Origin: Diphasiastrum complanatum
Taxonomy: Eukaryota > Streptophyta > Lycopodiopsida > Lycopodiales > Lycopodiaceae
DNA length: 64,000 bases
NCBI GenBank assembly: GCA_029204225.1
Contig: CM055108.1
Span: forward strand, 23,844,749 to 23,908,748
Direction of reading: 5' to 3'
Positions 35,602 to 47,483 of the stretch are shown one piece after another (position 1 is the stretch's first letter; the number at the start of each line of letters is the position of its first letter). The notes beneath the pieces are model-generated. The model ran no database searches, was not told the DNA's origin, and saw only the letters and a list, made by a program, of their open reading frames with translations. A program made the translations under genes and the position numbers.

Positions 35602-35925
35602 TATGAAGAATTTCAAATGATTAAGATCCAAAATACTCCCTTGATCTTTGATTAGAAATCAAGCAACTCACCAATCTTGCCAATGTAGAAAAATCAGCAT
35701 ATACACTAAGAATGAGATGCAAACTCTAATAGATCTTGATCAAACATCAATCAAAACATAAAATAATGTTGTTATCCATAGACAAATAGTAATATATTGT
35801 ATTTCACACGTGTGGATCTGAAAATAGCATTTAATGAACATTCTACACATCCAATTGCAAGATATCACAAGTATACTACACCGCAAATCCGTGAGAGGTG
35901 ATCGGCCAAATAGTGTTGTTTCCCT
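35602..35925 (-). repeat. Truncated copia LTR, related to 38,648-39,277
   Basis: Reverse-complement similarity to about 39,000-39,277, including CACACGTGTG (35,805) and the TTTCTACATTGGCA segment. Similarity ends near 35,880, so the 5' portion is missing or diverged. Gypsy RNase H sequence starts beyond. Confidence 0.6.
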
Positions 35926-36410
35926 TTTCAAACAACTATTTTAAACCTCTTGGAGAAGCAGTAGCCATCAGGTGATCCATCCGGACGTGCATGGTCTATT
36001 TACCAAATACAGTAGGGCTTGGTGATCTACGAAGAAGACGACTAGATTGGCTAGTAGGTAACGGCGAAATTTTTCACGCTATATACCATGGCTAGCGCTT
36101 CTCGTTCGGTGGTTGTATAGTTCATCCCCGCAGGAATCAACTGCCTACTGGCGAATTATATTGGGTAATTCTTCTTATACTCCCCAAGCTATGTCAGAAC
36201 ACTCCGTATGGCATACTTAGAGACGTCTGTATGGACATGGAATTCTATGGTCCAGATAGGGGGTCGAAGGATTGGTGTAGTAACTAAGGCCTTCTTGAGT
36301 GGAAAGCCTTAGTGGCTTCAATTGTCCACTCTACTTGGATGGTTATCTGGTAGATCAAACGGGCCAACTTAGCAAAATTCAAAACAAATCTCCGATAATA
36401 ATTGTAATGC
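35926..36410 (-). pseudogene. Gypsy RNase H fragment
   Basis: In shifting minus-strand frames: NYYRRFVLNFAKLARLIY, FHVHTDVSKYAIRSVL, NYTTTEREALAMVYSV, FFVDHQALLYLVN. This is the OTA RNase H with many stops. It was too broken to give an open frame. Confidence 0.8.
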
Positions 36411-36902
36411 CTCATAATGATGTATACCTCATGTACAATTCATGGCTCAGGCAAAGCAAGTATTATGCGGATCTTGTCAACGTCTGTGGCGACTCTCAAT
36501 CTTTGGTCTATTTTTTTTCTTCGCTTGTTTTTTAAAAAATAAATCAATTTAAAAAAAACAAGGGGGACACCACTACTGTGCAATCTTGAAGCAACCAGTA
36601 CATCATGACAATATTGCATTCCAGCCATGACTACCGAGTTTGTGAGATTAGCTTCATTCGAAATATTTCCTGATTCAACAATACAGCAGACGACTGTATA
36701 ATCTGATAAAAGATACTGATCTACTAAGCCCAAAGACCATAATGCAGAACTACTATGTCTAATTACTTGACAAGATCAAATCTAGTATGAAGAAATTCAC
36801 ATCCTACACTTCATTGTCACAAGTCTGTCAAGATGTTGTCATTTTGGAGAATCTTATCTTGAATAAGAGGGTAGATGACTCCTATCCAAACGTAGAGATA
36901 TC
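36411..36902. other. Unassigned sequence between gypsy and copia fragments
   Basis: No recognisable coding. It contains an A-rich/T-rich patch (36,508-36,563) and short unsupported frames. Confidence 0.35.
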
Positions 36903-38651
36903 GGATGAGGAATAAGCAAATCAACTTTACTACTAAAGATGATGATCTAGGTGGTTGTGATTCTCTTTTGATGTGTTCTTCAAGTCCAATACCAAGTGAA
37001 GGTGACAAAGATTCATGGTGGATTGATAGTGGAGCTAGTTCACACATGACTAGTCACAAGGAGTTCTTTACTTCTTTGGTCACTTATGATGGAGCCAAGA
37101 AAGCAATTCACATGGCCAATGGTGGTGAGTGTGTGATCGAAGGTATTGGTTCAATTCCTATTTGTCTTTCTACAACTAGGAAAGCAAGACTTGATGGTGT
37201 TCTTTACATTTTTTCACTTTCAAAGAATTTGCTAAGTGTTGGTCAAATGATAGAGAAAGGATACATGGTAAAGTTTGGTGGCGATGCTTGTTTTATTACA
37301 AAGGAAGAAATCCTGGTTGCTAGGGGCAATAGACAAGGTAGATTTTTCAAGCTTGATGCATTTGTTATGGCTAGCAAAAATGATGGAATATAAAAGGAGA
37401 TTGGTCTCAACTTTCCAAAGTTCCCTTTGAGCATCAGGGAGATCTCGTTGGTGAGCTTATTGAGGTTTTTTATGGACTCAAGAGGGCTGGGGTTTGATAC
37501 TCATCTTCACCTACTTTACTTCATGTTGTATGGAAAGTTTGGAATCTATCTTTTGATTTATGATGGAGGCATTGTTTTCACTAACCTTTGTGGGAATTCG
37601 AGATCAAGCATTGATGAGAGCTTGTTGGATCTAGATCATATGTTTGAGAGGGAGTATTTCCTGAGGTTCAGGTCTGAAGATATTCATACCTTTGATATCT
37701 TTGATGATCAAGAGAAAGATAAGCGAGTGGAAGTGACTCACTTTGCTTTATTCACAAGTTTTGGAGAATCTTCTTGTGTAGATGATGCTATGCAAGTAGA
37801 TATTGGTTCTCATGGTTTTCATGCTGGAAAATCAAGTAATGGATCTGAAAAACAAAGTTTGTTCAATGACTTTGATGGTCAAGAGGAAGATCAAGAGGTT
37901 GGTATCAAAGGGCTTTAACAACACAAATGGAAAGGTGACAATTTGGAGCTTAGTAAAGAGCATCAAAGGAAGGTTATTTGGCAAAGATGTTTTGGTCTTT
38001 AAACTCAAGTAAGGTCAAATGAGAAGCAAAGAAGTGTTGTTCAAGTTTACTTTACTTGTTCTATCTCCTTTTTGAGCTATTTCATGTGAATGTTTGCAAA
38101 TTGTCAAGATATGGACAAACTAGCTACATTGTCTTGCAATATCTTATTGTTGGAGTTGTACTAGCATTCTTAGCTGGTTTAGCTAATGAAAATGAAGCTA
38201 TTGGAGGTTCATTATGTCACTCATTCATGGCCAAGTCATCAAGTGCTGATGATATCTTGTGGCAAGATGGAGATGGAGGCTCATTCATGGAGTTTTATGG
38301 TGGAGACATATCAAGAAAGGACAAAGTTGGAGGAGACAAGCAAGCAAATGGTCATCACTCAGATTTATTGTTTGGTTTTTGTAGTTTTCCAGAGAGTTCA
38401 AAGTTTGAAACATGGAGGAATCATTTCATTTATATTCTATTTGGTTCATAATGTTCTAGTTATATCTTGATGTGCAAAATTGATGTAAGAAATAGTGAAG
38501 CATCCAATTTGGACACTATTCTCTATATCAATTATGAAAGATACTTTAGAACCTTAGAAAGGAGATCTTTACTTAGGATGGGGATCATTCTAAAGTTGGA
38601 TCAAAGTAGTATGGTTAAAACTATGCCAAAACTAGTTGAAGAGGGAGTGTG
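36903..38651 (+). pseudogene. Copia element: protease and unrecognised downstream ORF
   Basis: The 162-codon frame at 36,905-37,393 contains the copia protease WWIDSGASSHMTSHKEFF and then LSKNLLSVGQMIEKGYMV, as in an intact copia polyprotein. Downstream frames (37,427-37,918 and 38,056-38,451, then 38,467-38,652) contain no copia integrase, RT or RNase H motifs. The last reads SMVKTMPKLVEEGV and ends at the purine tract before the LTR. The element therefore looks like an internally deleted or rearranged copia derivative whose pol has been replaced by about 1.2 kb of unknown sequence. Confidence 0.7.
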
Positions 38652-39277
38652 AGAGATTTCAACAAGTTTCGTCATATTTTGGTACATTGTCCATTGAGGC
38701 CAAAACTCATTTTAGACTTAGAGATAAACTTTTTGAAATTATATTAGTTCAAAATACATTCAATAAACACTTTTTGAAAGTGTGGGAAAGTTGGTAGTCG
38801 AGTTTGAGAGAGATTCAAATTTGAACTTTGGGTACATTGAATCTAGTCCAAAATAGTAGGGTTTCTCATATTGGAGGGAAAGCCAAGTGGCAAAGTAGGG
38901 TTTTGACATGTTATATATTGTTGTAACTCGTGGATAAAGGGATATTCTCTCTTCTCTCTCTCATTTCATCACTATACATGGTTCTCTTTGGGTTCTACTA
39001 CTCATTGGTGCACTCTCATTATGTTATCTTGCAATTCTATGTGTAGAATGATCATTTATTGCTATTTTTGGTTCCACACGTGTGAAATACAGTAGGGTAC
39101 TATAATTGTATGGAAAACAACCATATTTTATGGTTTGGTTCATGTTTTATTAGTATCTCTTAGAGTTTGCATCTCATTTTGTATGTAGATGCTGATTTTT
39201 CTACATTGGCAGGATTGTTGGTTTGCTCTTTTTTGTAACCACATGGATTTGGATTTTGAATGATCTGAAATCCTTCA
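38648..39277 (+). repeat. Copia 3' LTR, about 630 bp
   Basis: Begins TGTGAGAGATTTC after GAGGGAG (38,641-38,647) and ends ...AAATCCTTCA. CACACGTGTG is at 39,075. Partial inverted match to 35,602-35,880. Confidence 0.7.
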
Positions 39278-39600
39278 AAGCATCCACCAATGTAGCATTT
39301 TTTTTCTAGGGACATTATCTTCAAAAAAGATATGTTCTATGACTTTAAACAGCCATCGATAAATAATGCTATGTCATTTCATCCTATTTTACGCAGCATA
39401 GAATCTTCCAACGATGATCTTTTTTCTACAGAACCTGTAGCTACAGCTACAGGAGCTGAGAGCAACCGACAATACTTGTCAACGGACTAGACCAGGCTAC
39501 TCGAACAGATCTGGACAAATTCAAGAAGAAGCACCATCGCATTCTGGTCAACCAAATGTTCACAAATCCTCACGAACTCGAACAATTCTTGAGAGGTATA
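39278..39600 (+). other. Junction and integrase-end debris
   Basis: Short AT-rich stretch, then a Gln/Asn-containing reading that probably belongs to the copia pol that follows. No motif is readable. Confidence 0.3.
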
Positions 39601-40362
39601 CACATCAATATTTATGGACTTAATCAAAAGAACCAGAGACCCTAGTCGAAGCAATCAACTCCAGGGATGCTATGAAGTGGAAAGAAGCTATGGAAAGCGA
39701 GTACAACTCACTTTTGACGGACACTGGTTGACTTTTCCACTCACAAGAGAGTTATCGACAACAAGTGGATTCTCAAGAAGAAGATCAACTTTGATGGTCC
39801 ATCACAAAATGGAAAGCACAACTGGTGGCTAAAGGATTCACTCAAGTCCAAGGGGTGGATTATCAATAAATCTTCAGTCCTATTGTCAAAATGTAGTCAA
39901 TCTGGACTCTGATTGCGTTAGCAGCCACAAAAGACCTCGAGATGCATCAGATGGATGTCAAGACAGCGTTTCTCAACGACAACGTTGAAGAGGAGTTGTA
40001 TAACTTCCAACCGGAAGGATTTGAAGTCAAAGGCCAAGAACACAAAGTGTGCAAGCTGCACAAAGCAATCTACAGTTTGAAACAGGCCGCAAGGGCTTGG
40101 TTCGAAAGAATCAATGCTTATCTCATTCAATTTTGGTTTTGCAAGCAATTTAGCTGACTGCAATGTTTATTCCAAACATGTAGGTGTCCATTCAGTTCAT
40201 ATAGCTCTTTACGTAGATGAAGATGATGCATTTATTTTGTCTAACGACATAGTCTTACTGCACACTACCAAGAGTGATGTGTCAAAGAAATTTGACATGA
40301 CTAATTTAGGCGCTGTTCATTCTTTGTTAGGAATTCACATTAGCTTTTGCTACAAGAAACTA
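39601..40362 (+). pseudogene. Copia reverse transcriptase fragment
   Basis: Across three frames: AINSRDAMKWKEAMESEYNS, then VAKGFTQVQGVDY, HQMDVKTAFLNDNVEEELY, CKLHKAIYSLKQAARAWFE, and finally the active-site region ALYVDEDDAFILSND, where the expected YVDD is disturbed by an extra residue. DMTNLGAVHSLLGIHI ends it, and the sequence breaks off at about 40,362. This is a canonical copia RT, different from the truncated ones at 20 and 37 kb. Confidence 0.9.
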
Positions 40363-41000
40363 ACACTAGCCCCCAAAACTAACTCTAACCACACACGCCA
40401 TCATAAGGGTGAAATAGAGGAAGGAGAGAGAGTTAGAGGGAGGGATCTCATTAGCTAGTGCTTTAATCTAATGGAGAATCATTAACAAGCATAAACAATG
40501 AAATAGCAAAGCATGAAAAATTAGAAAGCTCCAAATGAAAAGCATTAGACACAAAGTAAGAGCTCATGAGGATGCTTGATTCCACAAAGTGGTAGAGTTT
40601 CTTCCTCTTTATTAGCATGTAAAATGAAGTACAAGAGGTGCCTTTTTATTCTTGGGGAGGCCCTTGCCCCTTTGCTTCTATTGGCTACTTCAAAGAAGGG
40701 AAGATTGAAATCCTAACCCTTCAAAAGAAACACATCTAAATCAAGGGTGCACAAAGAAGCACACCACCCCACCCCACCTACCACCACTTTGACTTTGACT
40801 AGTACTTAGGACTTAAAACAAAACTTAATCAACTTAGAATTTGGGCCTTTTACATTATTTTATTTTACAGGGCCCAAGTCTATTTTATTTCATAAAACAA
40901 TAATTTACACGTGCTCATTGGGCTATGGGCTTGTGGGCTATGGGCTTACGCATGCAAGATGCCACGACCCTCGCACCTAATCTATTTATGTTTAGGAATT
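40363..41000 (-). repeat. Probable LTR or other noncoding repeat
   Basis: No coding. On the minus strand there is a TATA-like GAATAAAAAGG near 40,650 and a CT-rich stretch near 40,425, resembling an LTR promoter region. There is no partner copy in the window, so the call is weak. Confidence 0.3.
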
Positions 41001-41249
41001 ACCCTCAACATTGGATCTAATAAATGATTTATTTTTAGTGTCATCCAATAAGGGAGTATATAAAATACGGATAACCTTTTCATACCTTCTGTTGAGAACA
41101 TTTGTTCTCCATTGCATTTTTCCAATTCTTAAGCCAATCATTAATCATTAATCTTTTCAATGTGGAGGATGGGCCTCCACTTTGTCTCCTATTTGACAAA
41201 AAGAAGTTCTACAAAGACTATGGTCAAATGGAAGATATATATGATGATC
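41001..41249. other. Unassigned sequence
   Basis: I see no gene or repeat in this stretch. Confidence 0.3.
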
Positions 41250-41990
41250 ATAAAATATGATTTTCTTAATATGTTTTGCATAACGTGCTTCCACATAAAT
41301 TACAAGCATGGTATTTCATAGTAGAAAAACCGCTACACTTACCCAATCCAAGATAATCGTGCATTGTCAACATCAAAATACCTTTTGATTTAAATTCTTG
41401 AGATATAATAGGACATGAAATATTGTACACTCGAATCCCTCTCCAAAGCATTTGCAACTCCTCAACAATATGTCCTAAATACACATTTATGTTTTTTACC
41501 ATGTAACGACCAAAAATGATGAGTGCAATACAAAAATCCATTTTTCATTGCTATCCATGGAGGTATCTTGTAATTCACAAGCATCACTAGCCATGTGTCT
41601 AAGTAGAAGACCAATGTCCGTGAGGATTAACAACATCCATTGCCAACCTAAGTCTCAAATGTCTTGGCTTTGTATGAGATATAGGCCACTCATTTTTAAT
41701 GTGTTTTGCAACCATACTATCACATGGTATTCTCATGACACCATCGGTGGACACCATCATTAGATCTATTTCTAGCATGCCAATCCATTGGTTCTTGGAA
41801 ACGAAAAATATGTTGGATAGGTGTTTGTATTGAATAATTGTGCACAAGCTTTGATGCAACTTTGGTTTCTTGGACATCTTATCAAATCGTGGACATTCAC
41901 CCTTAGGAAAACTTGTCCTTTATTCATGTACATCTTGTGAAAATTTATGACATTTAGGACCATAAATGGATTCATTCAATCCACAAGAGT
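41250..41990 (-). pseudogene. CACTA (En/Spm) TNP2-type transposase fragment
   Basis: In broken minus-strand frames: STDGVMRIPCDSMVAKHI, then RHLRLRLAMDVVNPHG, then a break, then HIVEELQMLWRGIRVYNIS and HDYLGLGKCSGFSTMKYHAC. This order (DGVxRxPCDS, RLxLAxDGxNP, VEELxxLWxGxxxYD, CSGxxTxGxxAC) is diagnostic of the transposase_21 domain of plant CACTA elements. About 200 residues in at least three frames remain. Neither CACTA termini nor TNP1 were seen. Confidence 0.85.
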
Positions 41991-43240
41991 GATTGGTTGC
42001 ATTACTATCTTCATTTCTATCAATTTACAAAAACTAGAAATGATACAATCTTGATATGTAAGCAAGAGCAATTAAAATGGTGTAAATTGATCAAAGAGGG
42101 TTCACACGTGTGAACCATAGCCTGTTGTATAAACTAGGACCAAGAACAGACCACAAGTGATAATCAATGCATTGTACTTGAAGAAATGCATGCAAAAGAG
42201 CAATCTACAAAAGCTTGAAGCTAGAAATCATAAGTTTTTTTTTCACCAACTCTCTTCAGTTTTTCATCTATAAATGAGCTCTCAAAGAGCATATACATAA
42301 TGACTGAGCCTAAATTGGTCTGAGTCAGGTTTGGCACATGTGAGCTGCCTCTCATCATGACTTTATTTGCTACTTTACCTGTACCAATTTTGGTCCAATC
42401 ATAGCATACTTCCTACAAGACCTAGAAACTTGATTTGTTGACTTAACACATAATCTAATGATGACAAGTGGATCTATTGCAATTAAACCTATCCTTCACA
42501 CATGGGAAAAGCCGTACATATTTACAAGGCTAATCAAGCTCATATTTTTTATTTTTCACACTCCTCAAAAAATGGTTTGATAATGTATGTTAGATCTATC
42601 CATGCCTTGAAGAGCTAATCGTAGTGTCTTGGATCCTTTGGCATGGGTTTACTGAGAAAACCAACCAATAAAAATTGATGCAAAATTACCACAACCATGA
42701 TAAGATCTCCTTGATGGAAATCCATTCATAATCACCATAAAGGGCATTCCACCATCCTAGCCCCATTGCCATTGGTTTCTTCCATGCTTGAAGAAGATCC
42801 TTGATCCCAAAGTTCATTCTCCTTGAAAATAGCTGCTCCTCCTTCAGAAAAATCTGAGGCCTTCTTGTCTCACAAAGATCCATCATGTTATCAAAATCAC
42901 AAAGATTAGGGCATACGAAGATTTCCAAGACTATGCATGCTAACATAACAAATATTTTGCATCATTTCTCTAATATGATGTTCAATGCTAATCTTAGATC
43001 CAATGAGGCTTAAGACTTTATTATAGATATAAGTGTCCTTGGAGGATAATTCACTTACTGTCATAAAAAGTTTACAAAATGCCTCAAAACATGAAAAACT
43101 ATAATCATCCAACTCATGGATGAAGTAATCAATCTTACATGCGTAAAATCCGAGTGCAAGTAGATGTATATACCAAACATATATTAATGACATGCTATCC
43201 AATGGAGAACCACAAAACACCAAAGCTTTGTACTCGATAA
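41991..43240. other. Unassigned sequence; open frames on minus strand
   Basis: Two frames (43,304-42,906, 132 codons; 42,946-42,686, 86 codons) read continuously in the same direction with aromatic-rich sequence (YVWYIHLLALGFYACKIDYF, MGLGWWNALYGDYEWISI). They may be remains of one protein, but I recognise no family. A perfect palindrome is at 42,099-42,116. Confidence 0.3.
42099..42116. promoter_or_regulatory. Perfect 18-bp palindrome with CACGTG core
   Basis: GGTTCACACGTGTGAACC reads the same on both strands. The core CACACGTGTG also occurs in the copia LTRs at 34,655, 35,805 and 39,075. It may be a bZIP/bHLH-type G-box in another LTR remnant. Confidence 0.6.
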
Positions 43241-45110
43241 ACCTGAAACTGAAACTGAACTTGAACTTCCTAAGACTGTTCAAAATTCTGATCCCGATCT
43301 CCATCCAGATCCTAGTTCTGAATCAGAGCCTGAATCAAATCCTGATCCAAATTTAGATCTTGATCCTGACCCGGAGCCTTATCCCAATCCTGAACCAGAA
43401 ATGGATCCTCCTCAGAACCGATTCAATTTCAGTTCAAAAATCAAGTACGATTACTTTAAGGGAACTTCTTCAGATGACGCCAATAGTTATATTTCCCAGT
43501 TTGAATCCATTGTCATATCCAATAGTGAGGGAATGAATGTAGACAAATTACATATATTTCCTGGTCTGCTGCGGAAACAAGCCGATTTGGTATAGCCAAA
43601 TGGATCGTGTTGTCGTTAACACTTGGGACTTGTTGAGAGAAGCCTTTCTTAATCAGTTTCATGAGATTGGCTACTCTACTCGAGTGCTTGCACATCTCAA
43701 CTCTATTCAAAAGAAAGAAAAGGAGTCTCTGAGAAGGTACACCCGAAAGGTAAAAAACTTAATTGGCAAACTGGTGGGTGTTTATCGTGTCGCAATGCAA
43801 ATTGAATGGCACCTTGTAAGGCTGCCAAGTAAGATTGACAGGTACTGTCGACAAGGACCCATGAATACTTTGGATGAAGTCATTGCAACAGTAGAGAATT
43901 ATGGAACATCAAAGATTGCTCGGAAGCGTCGCTCCAACAAGAAGACAAAGAAGAAGTCATTAGCTTTATCTGATGATTCAAGCTCAAAAGAAGATTCGTC
44001 CGATAGTTCGGAAGAAGATTCGTTCTATAGTTCAAAGTCATCAAGTTCCAGTGCTGATTTAGACATTGAAAACTCAAATTCTTCCGAAGATGATAAGAAC
44101 CATAGGAAGGAGAAAAAGACGAAAAAGAAGATTAAGACTTCCAAGAAATCATCTCCCAAGACTAACAAAGTTTGGAAGAAGAATATCTCGGATTTGTCGA
44201 AGCAGATGCAAGACTTAAAAGTACAAATATCTGAAGTATCAGATAAGCGGTAGAAGGCACCTTCTTCCGACCCGAATATCTGGTGTACCAGATGCGGAGC
44301 TCCAGGTCACTTTAACCATGAATGTAAAGTTAAACAGGTTTCTTATGTTGAGAGTGCCGATGGAGAGGTTTTGTATGTATATGAAATAGATCCAGAGGAG
44401 CATTGCCATTATGTGCAAGGATCATCTACACCAGTGTTGCAGCCTAAACCAAAATTTGGACCAAAGCGCTTTGTAGCTGCTCAAATGGTGAACTCAGATC
44501 AAAAGACTATTTATGCACCAGTCAATTTGCCGCCGAAGAAGCTGGCAGACAACTGTTATAATTGTGGCGCACATTCACCCAATTGCCCGGAGCCTCACCA
44601 ACCAATCGACTATGTACCTTTATGTTCAAATTATTCGGGAGAAGGACATTTAGCTGCAGACTGCCCAAGCCTCAAAAGAAGAAGGTGTTGTACAAGTATG
44701 CCCAGTTTCCAGGTGTTGAACCAGAGATAAAAAAGAAGCAAGAGGATGCAGTTGTGCAGAGAATTGAATGCTCTGACATAAGCACTCTGTTGGTTATTGA
44801 TACTAATTGGCCAAGTAATTTGGAAGATGTTTGCAAAGTTTCTACTCCGAGCACTTCAAAATCACTCAAACCAACGAAAGAGAGTTTAGCTAAGACTCGG
44901 AAGAATAAGAGGAAGCATCCGACAAAGAAGTTGAAGAACAAGTCTCTTACTCAAAAAAACTTGAAGGATGACTCTGATTATGACAGAAATGTTGCTAAGT
45001 TGTTTAAGAAGGATGTTACTAAGGAAGAAAAACTCTTATCGAAGAAGAACTTAAATCCAATCCGCTTTAAAAGAATGTCACTTTTGAAGAGGAAGAGGAA
45101 GTTCCATTAA
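43241..45110 (+). pseudogene. OTA gypsy Gag with acidic repeats and zinc knuckles
   Basis: The N-terminal part is an acidic Pro/Asp/Glu run (DPNLDLDPDPEPYPNPEPE) before MDPPQNRFNFSSKIKYDYFK. The gag core follows with VNTWDLLREAFLNQFHEIGY and YTRKVKNLIGKL, then a Ser/Lys-rich linker (43,930-44,250). Zinc knuckles: CTRCGAPGHFNHEC (intact, 44,283), CYNCGAHSPNC (decayed) and CSNYSGEGHLAADC (second Cys lost). Frames 43,401-43,595, 43,600-44,253, 44,371-44,730 and 44,562-45,110 overlap, with breaks near 43,596, 44,254 and 44,690. Acidic Gag heads and several knuckles are unusual for plant gypsy and are worth noting. Confidence 0.8.
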
Positions 45111-45873
45111 GTTCAAAGTTATCCAATGTTGTAGTGGACTTCAGGTTGCAGACAAAGAAGCAGTATGATATTGTTTCCGATATTGGCTCCTTAAGGCCAA
45201 ATATAGCTATTATCGGAAGCAGGTAAAGAGTCTATCGCAGACAAGGAGGAAGAAGAAGATTTCTCTTCCTGAGATATCTCTTCTTGCCATTGACCTGGGA
45301 GACCTGGGAGAGCCAGAAATTGAAATCTTTGTCTCAGGATGTTTAATTGAAAAAGTACCAATTGACTCTGGGTCAAGTGTCAATATTATGACAGAGGATA
45401 CGGCACATGCACTTGGACTTACTAACATCCAGCCTACTGAACGAAAGATCAAATTGGCCGACTCGACAAGGAGGAAGCCTGTAGGTGAGTTGAAGGAAGT
45501 CACGGTGTATATCCAAGATATACCATTTATAATGAATTTTATCGTGATCCGACCAGTCGGAATGGGCAATTATGTCGTCCTCATCAGAAGACCTTGCTTA
45601 TATCAAGCAAACGCCAATGTTCATTGGAAGAAAAAGGAGTTGTGGTTTCGGACCGGAGAACATGATGAAGAAGGAAAGTTGGACGAGCATGTGATTACAT
45701 GGCAACGTGAGCGATATGAAGGCGAAACTGCTCAATTAGATACAAGCTTTACATCTGAACAATCGTCTTATGCACTTCATATCTTTTCAGAAGAAGAAGA
45801 TAATAAAACAAATTTTTTGGACTGTTATGAAATTGAAGAGGCTAAAGCATCCGACAATGCAGACAAAATATAG
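45111..45873 (+). pseudogene. OTA gypsy aspartic protease region
   Basis: The linker contains LPEISLLAIDLGDLGEPEI. The retropepsin motif VPIDSGSSVNIMTEDTAHAL keeps the DSG, and GNYVVLIRRPCLYQANANVH corresponds to the flap and C-terminal part. The frame at 45,388-45,873 is open for 161 codons and stops before the RT. A frame break near 45,111 separates it from the Gag. Confidence 0.85.
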
Positions 45874-45927
45874 CCTTCTCAATGGAAATTCAAAAGTATT
45901 CATCAACGAATATGACTGTCAATATGA

Positions 45928-46215
45928 TTGACCCAAATGATACCATCTCTATCGAAGTCATACCCGATAAATCCCATGATGATTTCTAAAGTTTTCTCCA
46001 ACAAGAAAAAACAACAGTATACAGACCTGCTCACAGAATATCATGATGTTTTTGCCTGGACTATGGAAGATTTAAAAGGCATAAACAAGAAATTTGGTCA
46101 ACACCGAATTGACTTGAAAGAAGAAGCGGTACCAATACGTCAACGCCAATATAGACTTAACCCCAAGTATTCAGTGCTCGTGAAAGATGAACTTGATAAA
46201 TATTTAAAGCATTAG
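45928..46215 (+). pseudogene. OTA gypsy RT, N-terminal part (interrupted)
   Basis: Reads YTDLLTEYHDVFAWTMEDLK and QHRIDLKEEAVPIRQRQYRL before KDELDKYLKH and a stop at 46,213. This is the beginning of a Tat/Athila-type RT. It resumes as EWVSPIVVIPKK at about 47,630, on the other side of a foldback insertion. Confidence 0.88.
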
Positions 46216-46276
46216 GAAAACTTCGGACTCAATATGGACCCTTTAAGAATGTAGAGAGAGAGAGCATCATTAGACT

Positions 46277-47483
46277 GCCCAACTTCAATTTCGGGCAGCC
46301 ACTTCTGAGATAAACCAACTACACTAAAATTCAAAATGAATTGGGTGGGAAACCCGAGGTCATTCTCACGCAGATGTCATCGCGTCGCGTCGTGCCTTGC
46401 CACATGCGAAAGGCAGGTGGAGTGAGCACATGTGGAGGAGGAAAATAGATTGCCTCTAGTAAAATAAGTGTAGCATCTCTTTATACCATTACATAGATCA
46501 TGATAAACTGCACACTTTTTCTTTTTGGATCACTTCAATCCGACACATGGTTAAAAAGTTATGGTAGTTTGAATATTCATACCCTACTTGATATCGGAGC
46601 CGAGCGACCAATGACCTGTTCACACTGAACATAATGCTCTGGTCACGTGGCTGAGATATTGTAGCATCTGTTTACACCATTGCGTAGATCATGAAAAACT
46701 GCACACTTTTGCTTTTTGGATCACTTCAATCCGACACACGATAAAAAAAGTCATGGTAGTCTGAAGATTCATACCCTACTTGATATCGGAGCCGAGCGAC
46801 CATGACCTGTTCTCATTGAACATATTACTTTGGTCGCACGGCTGAGATATCGGAGCCAAGTGACCCATGGCCTTTTCTCACTGAACATAATGCTCTGGTT
46901 GCGTGGCTGCGATATCGGAGCTGCGCGACCAGAGCATTATGTTCAGCGAAGAGGCCATGGGTCGCTCGGCTCCGATATCAAGGAGGGTATGAATCTTTAG
47001 ATGGCCATAACTATTTAACCGTGTGTTAGATTGAAGTGATCCAAAACAAAAAAAAATGTGCATTTTTTCATGATCTACGCAATGGTTAAACAGATGCTAC
47101 AATATCTCAGCCACGTGACCAGAGCATTATGTTTAGTGTGAACAGGTCATTGGTCGCTCGGCTCCGATATCAGGTAGGGTATGAATCTTCAAACTGCCAT
47201 AACTTTTTAACCGTGCGTCGGATTGAAGTGATCCAAAAAGAAAAAGTGTGTAGTTTTTCATGATCTACGTAATGGTGTAAAGAGATGCTACACTTCTTTT
47301 ACTAAAAGAAATCTTTTTTCCTCCTCCACATGTGCTCACTCCACTTGCCTTCCGATGGTGAGGCACGACGCGACGCGACGACATATGCGTGAGGACATGG
47401 CCTCGGGTTTCCCACCCACTTCATTTTGAATTTTAGTGTGATTGGTTTATCTCAGAAGTGGCTGCCTGAAATTGAAGTTGGGC
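46277..47483. mobile_element. Foldback (long inverted repeat) element, 1.2 kb
   Basis: The left arm (46,277-46,899) and right arm (46,929-47,483) are inverted copies beginning with GCCCAACTTCAATTTC. The loop is about 29 bp. The central part pairs CCATGG...ACATAATGCTCTGG with its complement. Each arm carries about two tandem units of roughly 190 bp (period 191 bp from 46,471 to 46,662, TAGCATCT word), with the shared phrases ATATCGGAGCCGAGCGACC and CATAATGCTCTGG. It has no coding capacity. It sits in the middle of a gypsy RT frame, so it is an insertion. No clear target-site duplication is visible. It resembles plant foldback/MULE-type non-autonomous elements, but family is not established. 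Confidence 0.85.

Noticed and set aside
46277-47483. CRISPR-like or satellite array
   Set aside because: The repeats are inverted arms of one foldback element, not regularly spaced short repeats with unique spacers.
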